The notes under the pieces are model-generated. The model saw nothing but the letters and a program-made list of their open reading frames with translations. It was not told where the DNA came from and ran no database searches. Shown here piece after piece: positions 50,501 through 62,500 of a stretch of 64,000 bases of DNA (the first letter of the stretch is position 1; the number at the start of each line of letters is the position of its first letter). The DNA comes from Lutraria lutraria (lineage: Eukaryota > Mollusca > Bivalvia > Venerida > Mactridae), in assembly GCA_964023205.1 (NCBI GenBank), contig OZ026834.1, positions 34,076,756-34,140,755 of the forward strand, written 5' to 3'. Made by a program: the position numbers and the translations under genes.

Positions 50501-53500
50501 TCTTTTGATGGCAATAATAGGCAGTGCCTTACTGACCTTGCTCACAATGTTGTCAGGGTATGGAAGGCAAGTCTCACGGAAGTTCTTACTATGTACATGA
50601 ATCATAGCGACACGACGTAACACCGTCATTCTCTTCATTTGGCGAATCTATCAAAAATTGATACATACAGGGAATGGTCAAATATATTTATAACAAATAG
50701 GCTGTTTTTTAAGGATCAATTTTATTTGATATGTTACATAAAAAATATATCAAAGTGGCCTTTGTTATATATATGATAGATACCTTATTCATAAGTGGTT
50801 GCAGAATTTTTGCTTTTTCCTATATATTTGTGTTGATACTTTTCTTACAATATTCCCTTTTCACATTTTGTATGACATTTACTACCATATTTATGAAGAT
50901 TAATTTACCCTAAAGGTCACCAGTCAATAAAAGTGGTGGACTTTGTTCACAGGTTTGACAGTAGTTTCGAATCATCATTATTTTTTGTCCAATTTACATG
51001 TTGTATTATGTAAAGGGTTGGGCGTCATGCTGTATGTTATATAAGTAAGTTTGACTGTGTATTTAATTCTTACCATATCTGAGTGGGCAGACAGAACAGC
51101 ACTAAACTCATCAGTAGCCCACTGTCGACGACTCATTGACTCCTCAATACTTAATCTTAAACATTTGTCCACCATCACACAGAAATTCTCAAAGTTCTGA
51201 AATAACAGGAAGAATAATAACATGCATGAAAAATAGCATAGGCCGGTTTTATTTCTTATCTCCAATATGGCATAATAGGCTCATGATAGTAAAATATACC
51301 ATTATTATATTTGCAAAACAAGTGACTGGTAAAAAAATATTCATCATTTCAATATGAAGAAAAACATTAATTAAACCTAAGTATCAATTCAGGAAAGTAT
51401 ATATTTCAATGTGTGAATATTCATAAAAGAATATTCAAGATATAAAGTTGTTTATTCTTTATTTTTTCTATAATTATGATAAAAGTGATGATATTATTCA
51501 TCAATGAAAATACATAGAAATTTCTTTAAGATAAGGAACAACAGCTGCCATGTATGGAAATTAAAAAAAAGGATTGTTTCATGTAAGTATGACGAACATA
51601 TTCATTATATATCGAGGGCTCAGCGCAACACTGTCATAACTTGTTCTTATTTCAATATGAGTTACGACACTGTTGCGCTGAACCCTCGATATAACAATTG
51701 AAAAAATGTTAATCTATATTGATAGATATAATTAAGTTGACAATGCAGGGTTTTTTCTCGGTATTTTGGGAATATGACCCATACCCTTGGGATTGAGAAA
51801 TTTCGCTGTGTTTTAATCAAAATTGGGAAAAAATGCACAACTACAATTTTTGCAATGTTCAACTTATTCTACTTATTTACACATAAAACAGTAACAGAAT
51901 AAGGTATTTACTACCAATAGTGATGTTAATGAACTTTAAAAATGAAAAAAAAAAATTTTTTTGGGGGGGATTGGGAATTTTTGTCTGTGAATTGGGAAAA
52001 AAAGATACTATTTTCCATTGGGAATATGACCGAATTTCGGCTATAAAATCGCCCCAAAAAAATCCCTGCAATGAATAAAATATTATGCTAACATTACATT
52101 TTTACAACAAGACATAACATTTATATAATGCTATCATTACTTACAGTGGCATACTGTTTCACTAACTCCATCTCCATGGAAACGTAAGTATTCAACTCTC
52201 CTAACAATAACTGATACTCCTGATCCTCACTGAATATAAACTCAAGGTCAGGCCAAGGTCGTATTAATTCTAGTCTTTCTTCTTCCTCCTCCTCATCATA
52301 GTTCAGTTTAAGGTCAAACATGGGAGGTTTACAGAATACTGCCAGTCTAGGTTCTCTTGTCATGGATACAAACTGAGCTGTAAAGTATAGTTACATAAAT
52401 ACAAGACGGCTAAGGCCAGAAAAAGTAGAGTTTGAGGTTACTCGATCGGCCCTACTTTTTGGAGCCAATTAATCCAAATGTTTCGAACATGACAAATTAT
52501 TGCATATCTTAAGTTAACAAGCAGCCTGGCTAGCTAAGTTGACAAAAATCAAAGACTGTGGATGAAAAGGTCACAAATCGAGGGCTCAGCGCAACAGTGT
52601 TGTAACTTGTTCTTATTACAATAAGAGTTACGACACTGTTGCGTTGAACCCTGGAAATGCAAGGCCCAGAAATGGTAGATAATTCTTTATTTGTGACTCA
52701 AGAGATTGAGTCCAAAGTAATTTGTCCTCAACCATCAGTTCACATATCATGTGAAAAGATGGCAGTACATGTAGTTTACAAAATGAAGATTCAGAATACT
52801 GGCTAGGTCATCTGTCTGCAGTACATGCATGCATGTAGCTTCAATACAAACAAATGTGTCAAACCCAATTCAAACAAAACAAAGAATGGTAAACTAAACA
52901 ATTACAGTCATATAATCATGAACTACATAATGACCTAGAAAACAACTATATACACTGTACAGTCAAACCTGTGTTAGTGACCCCCTCTGAATAAAGCCAG
53001 CCACTCTGTGAATAAAGGCCATTTTTTAAAAACATCAATAACCTCCGAATAAAGACCACCTGTCAATAAAGGTCACATTTTATTTTTCCCAATAGTGGCC
53101 TTTATTCACAGGTTTGACTGCACATTTATAAATACTTACCAATTGTTCTTTCAAACATTGACACAATTTGTCTGATTCCAGATTTCACCTCATATTCATT
53201 TGGTGATAAACTTACACATGTCTTCCCACTAGGTTTCCTACAATAAATTGTAAATGTTTCTCAAATTTATCACAATTCTTTTATTTTCGTTGGACTCAAT
53301 TTTTGTGGTATTTACTGAAATAGCTATTGCCTGGGAATGTTAATACACTTACATTGATTTTGATATTTAAAAAAAAGGATTCCGCCTTACTGTTTTCTGT
53401 CATTTTTTCAATAAAATAACTTCATTAGTGAATACAATACAATATTATTGTGCGTATTTAGATACATGTCTGTTTACTTTGATCTCTGAATAAAGACCAG

Positions 53501-56500
53501 CTCTCATAAAAAGCAGCACATTTTACTCTCCTAAATTAATGGTGATCTATATATAGACATAAGGAGAGTCTCTCTAGACGGGTAAATAAATGCCTTCAAA
53601 TATCAATACTATGATGATTTCATACAAGATATTGCATCTGAGGCATTTTATTCATTCATTCTCCACTGCTAATCCTTCATGTGGGAATTGGCAGTTATTT
53701 GGAGAGAACAAGGCTATGTACAAGTATTATATCCAGGAAAACTGTTAAGCTTACATGCCATTCATTCACTTCCGCTGCTGTTTCTTCATATGGGAAATTG
53801 GCACTTAATTACAGACAAAAAGGCTATGCTCTAGTTTTATATCCAGAAAAACTGGTTAGCTTACATTACTGCAGGTTTATAACCGAAGTACTGTAATAAA
53901 TAGGCATAAAACTTTAAAAAGTTATTAAATTTTCATTTTTCAAATACAATTCTAGACTAAGATATCAGAACTGAGAAGTACAGTCAATCTTGTATTAAAG
54001 AGACACAGCCCAAGGGAAAGACCAGAAGTGGTCTCTTAACAAAACAGTCTCTTAATACAAAACGTGAAGTTTCTGATAATTGTACTATAATTATGTATGT
54101 AGAATTTGTTACCTTTTATTTTCAGGATAAGCTAAATCATCATCACTGCCCTCCTCATTCTGAGACATTTCTTCATTATCACTGTCTTCTCCTGATTCAT
54201 CACTGTATCCAGACTCACTGTCACCATCTGTAACATGATCCAAAAAATACAACATAATCATCCATCAATATTGTAACAGTCTCGTTCATGCTTGGGTCAA
54301 CTCTGGTGCCTTCCACACAGATCAAGCTAAGTACTGTAGAACGCATTAATTTCGCGAGGTCAAAATTTTGCATTTTTTTTGGTTAAAAATCAGCTGTTTT
54401 CGTTATTCGCGTATTTATGAATTCGCGACGTCGACAGGCAGGATTAAAGTGCCATTAAAGACACACTGTCGTTGCTCTGATATTTGTGTGTCACACCTGA
54501 TCTGTTGGACATTTAAGTTTTGATTCAATATTTTATATCTAATAAAGCAAAATAACAATAGATTGACAATAGTTTGGGGTTGTTGTGGAAGTTATGTTTT
54601 ACAAACAGAAAGATAAGTGTGAAAAACTGTTACTAGTATGTTCAAGCGATGTCCAAAATTGTTCAACAAATGATAGATTAGTAAAAAAATATTATAAAAA
54701 TATTAGATTGTAAACATTAAAGGTACATGTTTATTGTTAATACATTGCTTTCAACACATTGACTAAACTGATTATTCTATGATGAAATACTATTACAGAA
54801 TTAAGTTGTGTATTTTCGGACACACTCATTGTCGAATATATAAAACTCAGCATTTATTCGCGACATTTATGAATTCGCGAGGTATTCCATTCGCAAATAT
54901 TAGCGAAAATAAAACTAACGCAAATAAAACCAGTTCTACAGTACTGTGTTTCGAAAATCACAGGAAAAATGGTGAGGCATGCATTGATGCTTTACACAAT
55001 GCTGATTAAAGAAACAGGAAAACTATTCGAAATAATAGTAGGGAAATAAATGTTCAGTTATCCTGTATTTTCTCAACATACAGTGTCTCTCAGGGGTGGC
55101 TTTGAAATGATCATATCTATCAATTGGGCTTTTCATCAATAGATAAACAAACAATGTTTGTGGTCAATGAATTGCCAGCATGGTGAGAAACGCCATACAG
55201 GACTTTTATTGTGTATGTATGGTGAGACAATCTATATAGGAATTGTGCTATGTAGGGACTGTGATAAAACTCCATACAGCATTTGTACTGTGTAGGGATG
55301 GTGGGATAATACATTCATATAAGTACATTCCCCTTTGCATGGATTTCATGAAAACATGTATGAATAACTATTTGATAATGGGTCAAATTTAGCCAAAAAA
55401 TGTACTTGTACATAAAGAAATCAACTCCAATTATATATATTTAAAGAGAATAAGCAAAATTGAAAACTGGTATATACTACCTTTAACAATATGACCTTAC
55501 TGACAGTGTTTTACAGCAAAAAAAGAACTAATGTCTGTGTTCTTCTGTATCAAGCAACCTTACCTGAATTGTTTTCTTCAAACTTGACAGTTTTCTTGCT
55601 ACCAGTTCCTTCTAAGAATGCTTCCTTCAAGTAGGAAGATTGTGAAGAGGCAGTTTTCATGAAATCAGCTGAAGAAGTGTGACTGTTATCTCTAGCATCA
55701 TGAGGTACACTCAATACTAACTGTAGACTAAAAACAGGGGCAGAGAACTCTTCCACAACATCCTGCTGTTTAATTTCTTCCAAGACCTAAGATTTAAAAA
55801 AAATCATACTTTTTAAATGCTCAGAACTAACTGTAGACTCAAAACAGGGGCAAAGAACTCTTCCACAACACTCCGCCTTTTAATTTCTTCCAAACCTAAA
55901 ATTTAGATTTGCTCCCCATAATTTTAATAAGTAACATTTAGGGACATTTTTTTCACGATATCTTTTAACACACAGTAATAGATTTTTCCACTAGTCAATG
56001 GTATCATTCCTGATTTCGCTTACAGTATATATGTCTATTTTTAGCAGAATACTTATCAGTAAATTTTGTTTAAAGAATACTATACAATCATGGTATGTAA
56101 TCCATTTTACTTGGATTGGTACCAAGTAAGTCCCGAAGCTTTAACATCGATATTATTGAAAACATATTGAAACAAATAAAAGAATTACCTCATCAACATC
56201 TGGGGGACCTTCATACAGTTCAGTTTGATCAAAGTCATAGTGAGGTATAACATATCCAGATGCTGTCACATCTTGTGTGGGTGGTGGTACCTTTGACATT
56301 GAGGAGCTGGCTCGAGATAAGGGTCTGAAATCATCATACCATATTAGCTATCAATTTAAAGGTAAAATTTTTATTTTCTCTTCAATAGGTATATATTATA
56401 TAAGTCCTAAGAGGGCAATCCTTCTTAATACCCATACAGTTATATGCAACATTATAAAGGTAAAGGGTTTTGTTTATTATAGTGTCACCCCTATTGAAAG

Positions 56501-59500
56501 GGCCAGCCAAGTTGGCTTATGAGACACCTATCTTATGTTCACGCAGTACCTCCCGAATCCCTTCTCCTTTTTGCCGGATGCCTGGCTGAGATGGGCCATG
56601 GTAACCATTTTTTAACTAGCTGGCGGCTCACCAACCGACCGCATCAGTTCTAACCCAGTCACCACTGGGGTTCAAACCTTCGATCTCCCGCTCCGAAGGC
56701 GGACACCCTAACCACTCGGCCACGGTGGCGGTTATATGTATAGACTAAAAAGTGAATGTACAGATTATCAGGTGTAGTACAATTTTATTGAACTGTCAAG
56801 CTGCATAATTTCACAGTTATTGCATGTATTAATTTTTAGCTGTGATAAGATTCAATAATTTTTGTAAGTTTACCATAATCTTCAATATACCTGTTGTTGT
56901 AAGTACATGATTGTATTTCACTTATAGTCGACCATTACTGTGGTTTAAATAAAAGCAATAAGCAACTGTGAAATTATTCCACTTTGACAGTTTAATAAAA
57001 TCGCTTAATACGTGAAAATAAAACAAAGGGAGCTAACTCACCTTGACCTGATTGTTGTACCAGTCGTATAAGAACTTTCAGAACCGCTCACAGATTCAGC
57101 ATCATCCTATAGTTTATAATAACATCCCAGTAAATACATAATTATATATCACATTCAATCATCCATACTAATCATTTACAAGATGCATTTTTAAAACGCA
57201 ATGCCCTGAAAATGCGTATGTCCTGTATTACAATGCAATACATCAGTTATTAAAATACAATCATTAATTAAGTCATGCTCATCATGCACAAAGCCAACAA
57301 CTCGTGTTTATATAATTATTCCTTAAAATGCTGGATTAAGATTTGTTAGTTACAATGGATTTGCATAAATATTAAAGTCTTTCTTCAAGACAGGCTGGAA
57401 ATAATAAACATAGAGTATTGATTAACAAGCTTTTTCAATTCTGACACAAAAAGGAAGTAGCATTTCAAGTAATTAAACATATTATGAAAAACAGTTTATA
57501 CTTCACAAAGTCACTTTCATAACTCTATAGCTCAACTATATCAAAACAGAAGGCCAAATTCATATCAAAGGCAGGTAGCCAAATTCATAACATAGGTAAT
57601 TTCAGAATTAACTAAGTTAACTTATTTTGCATCTACACTGTTCAACTTTTAATATCTGTCACCTAGATTTTTTTTATATTTCACAAATTTTTAACACCAT
57701 TAAAGCAATTATGGAAATCAAATACCTTAACTATATAAAATGTTAAATGTCATAATATTTTAGAATATATAATATAGGAGCTTTTGATAGAATGAAGTGA
57801 TATAATATGCTTCATCTGTAAGATATAAAATAAAGTAAGTGATAATATTGCTCACAAAATATTCAGAATAGAACATACTGACTGATTATAAAAGTTGAGC
57901 AGTATATTATAATAATATGACAACTATTCATATTCAGCTAAAAAATGCATTTTGTAGTTATCATACAGGAAATCAAGTATAATCGATTTAGGAGCAAAAT
58001 GGACAAATTCTATGCATCAATATTGAATTAATAGAGAAGTCTACATCATACATATTTTGTGTTCATATGAACTGAACCAACTACATGTGACTAACTGTGT
58101 CAATCTTATTCTATAAACAAGAAGGTCTATATGGCCCTTTACTTGCTCACCAGAGTCAATGTTAAGACTGAGACTTCTTTCGTATCATTTCAACTTCTTT
58201 CCTGCATTTTGACCTTGGGACCTATTTTTTACCCCAAATGACCCATGTTTGAACACATATGAAATTTTATCAATACAATCATTTTGACCCAGTATTGTGA
58301 AGAGCCATTGAAAAATGTGGCCTCTATCTTGTTCACAAGGCAAAAGTTGATGACCCACAACGCACAAGGACAGGCTACGGACAAAGACCGATCACAAAAG
58401 CTCACCATGAGCACTTTATGCTCAGGTGAGTGAAAAAATGACAACTACAAAAGTTTGCCAATAAGCAGCTACTGGAGCGTCAAAAATGTGACTAAGTGAT
58501 TATACTGTCAACATTTGTCAAGTAATGTCCATTGAAGAATAGAAGAAAATATTTAGGTATAAAATGTTCGAAGTGATATACTTTTTATACACCAGGGGTG
58601 TGATTGCAATAACATGCATTTAACAAAAAAAATATGAGCAGAGCTAGACAAGATCTGTACACATTTGTTAAGAATATTTAGAATCTGAAGTGAGAAAATC
58701 CTCAGAACTGAGTAAAAACTCACACCCCTGTATCAAATATTTCAAAACAGTATAATATGGTAGATAGATAGGACTATATCCACCATTGAATTAAACTGTA
58801 CAAAGAAAACACTGATGTCATATATAAAATCATTCATACATTTTGTGGATAAGTGTATAAAATCAGTCATAAATATTGTAGATATGTGTAATAATATCGG
58901 AACAGTAAAGAGATAATTTCATAGAATTTAGAATAATTTTAAAGGGGTAGAATAAAAAAAAGTGCAGTTTGCGTAGTGAATCTGATGTTACATTTTTTGT
59001 TTAAATGTGCATTAAAGTTTGCAGCTAACTTTTGTTCTACATATATTCTAGTGAATCGTCATCTATTGTCTACCAATGCTTAAATACTGATATTTAAAAT
59101 GAACCCATCTTTTAGAGTGGCAATGTTCAAAACATTAAACTAGTAAAAACAGCATAATAATTCATAGTTTCATCACTAAAAAATTATTTACTAGTTCTAC
59201 TAACATGTACTCAGCTTAAAATTAATTTCTATCCACTTCTAAAATAGTAACTAAACATTGCTACTTTTTCTGAACACACACTAGGCAAAAAAAACTGCAT
59301 TGTATAACATAATACTCTACTTATTTTCAGTAAATTTTGAAGTTTCAAGTGTAATTGGACATCTTAGACATGTTTACATTGATCAATGTATAGGAAAATT
59401 CAAGTATATGATATATGTCACGCAAACGCACACACGCACAGACAGATAAAGACTAGCACAATAAAACATATATGACTACAATTTATACATTTCTAAACTT

Positions 59501-62500
59501 TGCCGCCCTCTTGTATTCCTTTCTAATCTGTACTATCGCCTGTCTCTGCAAAGTGGTTTAAATAAAAACAGGAACATAATAAATACCGAAGTTATTTTCA
59601 ACAACATGTACCCAGCTTCAGACAAATAGATTATTGTGAACAATTAGTGAACCAAGCTTAATTGTAACTCAAACAAGTAAACTGAACATCACCACAGACA
59701 CTTGTTTAGAAAAAATTACCCCACCCACCACGGTCGCTCTTACTATCAATATACATATAAATACCAGAAGATGACAAGCTCCAAACATATTGTATGTATA
59801 TTGATAATAAGAGCGACCGTGGTGGGTGGGGTAATTTTTTCTAAACAAGTGTCTGTGAACATCACACAAATAAACAGTGAACTTTTAATAAAAACAAGGG
59901 TAAGACATGAAACCTTGGACTTAGGAACTGGATTCTTCAACAACTTCTTCATATTTATCCATGATACATGCTGTGTGATGTTATTTTATAATATTAGTCA
60001 TAGCAAAAAAATAACAACATGGGATAAAGCAGTTTTATGTGGTAAACAAATATTAAATTAGCAACCAGCAACAAATAAATGTTAAAGTGTACATTTTCAG
60101 TTTTTGGGGTAACATGAAATTAATAGCATTGTAGAGGAGACATCATACTTTTAATTATTTAGCATTGTTACCGTCATAATATCATATCAGATATTGGCCT
60201 TAACAACATGAATATGAATATGTGTACAACAGAATCTCAGTATTCAGACCAAATGTGACAAACACACTCGGACATACTATTGAGAAGGTCTGTAATGAGA
60301 CACTCTTAAATAGAGAGGTGGCTACTATGTGAGGTTTTACCATATACTATACCATCAAAACTGAATTAACAGCCACCATGCAAAATATGGTCAGACATTA
60401 CCACACAATTATCGATATATGCGTAACAAAGTATGTTAGCTCATGTAAGACTGTATTGACCATTTAATTATCATAATAAAGCCCACAGCACATTATGATA
60501 AGATCCCCTTTGAAAGGAATCTACTAAATCATGAATTTTTCTTGAACTATTCTAGCATAGTTCATGAAGTATGAATAACTTTTTGACAGGGGAATTCATT
60601 TTTCTCAACCTTTCTTTTTGTGTTTATATTTTACAAGTTTGATTCTTATTTTAAATATTTGTCATTTACAAAGAATTTTAATGGTGACAAGTAACAATGT
60701 GAAGATTTGAAACTATACATGAACTAATCTATGGTATACCAAGGAATTATAGAATTATCATATTCATCATCCATGATGTAAGAAAGGATTACATAATTAT
60801 CCTGCATATCAGCAAAAAGCAGTTTTATTAGAACTGATATAAATATATATACTACAATATATATACAAGCTGGCCGTAACGATGTAGCCTCATGTCAATC
60901 ATCAATGTCAGACATCTGGGTCCGTATTCACAAAGCATCTTAAGATTTTTTTTAACTTAAGTCGAAATTTTTACTTAAGTGTAATTTTTTTTTATGGTAA
61001 AAGTTTGTAAACCAGTCATCAAAAGTGTGAAAATGAATTATCATTTTCATAATTGGCATCTTTAGAACAAAGATAAATTCATATTATTGTGATTTCCTCC
61101 TTTATATCAGTACAAAAGAGTTAAGGAAAAAGTCGGATTTAAGAAAAAATTACTTAAGATGCTTTGTGAATATGGACCCTGATGTATCTATCTGTTTTTA
61201 ACAGCCAATTTGAAAATTATGGTCCATCCCACAGACAGTGATGAATGGAGAACCAGGCATATGCATATCTTATTTCAAATAGTTTTTCCTGGTTCCTTTT
61301 TTTAGTCCAGTGTAAAGCACTGACACACACCTCACCCTTTTTCCTGTGATTTTATAGACACAGTACTTGGCTTGGTCGTTAGGATGGGATCACTGAAAAA
61401 GCGTCCTTAACAAAAATTTGGAAGGCAGAGCCAAGATTCGAATCTTTTGAACGGTAGTCCAGTGTGTAACCACTAGACCATGGATCAACCCTCATTGTCA
61501 GATAAAGGTAGTTATTTACTAACATATGACAGCATGGGCAGTTTATACTGTATTTTCATACATCAGAAAGAAATATATGAGTCTGTCTCTATCACTACAG
61601 CCATTATATGTGCTTAAATAAACATTATGTTATGAGTTTTTTTCAGTGTTATTGGAAGTGCTTGGTTGGGATATAAATATAATATTGATTTCATGAGACT
61701 ACCTGACCAAAGAAGAATTTCGTTTTACTTTTCAACCATCTCTCATACTAAAACAAATTTCATATCAACCATAACTCATAGAAAAAGTTCCATTACCCAT
61801 ATTTCAGAATTACCAGATATTTTCAAATAAATGCCCCTGGCCTAGTTATCCCCCTAACTCTTTGAGAAGAACAAAATTTTCTATCTCTACATAAATGCTT
61901 TAATAACCCTTTAAACTGAATCCCGTGAATTCCTATATCAATTTTAAAATAAAATAAACTCTGTAAAATGTAACAATCCAGTGACCTTTATTAGGGAATA
62001 TTTGGTAAATATCAAACTATAATAACACCCCATGTAAATAAATACAGTATAAGCATATCTTTCACCATTGATAAAACTATAAATCAAAGATGGATCAGTC
62101 ATCCATGCACTCTATTAGGTTTCCTGAAAGTTCCCTGACCATCAGAGACGTCAGGATTTTTTTAAATATATGCAACAAAATTTCCTGCAATACATTGTAT
62201 CTTAATTTGTCTGATTCGATACAAGGTAATTCATTTAACAATCTTGCAAAGCCTGTGTTTATGATATTATTCCCTCTTTTGTGAAATATGCATATAGGTT
62301 AATTAACCATAACAATACTATACAATTAATCTGATGGGACAATTTTTGTGTACAGTAATATAATAAGATTTACCATGGACAGGCATGTTACACAGATCAA
62401 AGCCATTCATCAGTCTATTCAAAACATAATGCAAAATTTTTTCCATTAACTTATTTCATCCGATAGAAAAACAAGAACATTCGCAGAAGATCAACAGGGT

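Noticed and set aside
56640..56735. Minus-strand tRNA-Ser or tRNA-Leu gene
   Set aside because: Boxes are good, but the acceptor stem ends do not pair convincingly and SINE-like sequence follows. It stays a SINE head unless a covariance-model search says otherwise.
59669..60061. Frames of 66-119 codons on both strands around 59.7-60.0 kb
   Set aside because: They read through the arms of the palindromic MITE, so the same residues recur on both strands.
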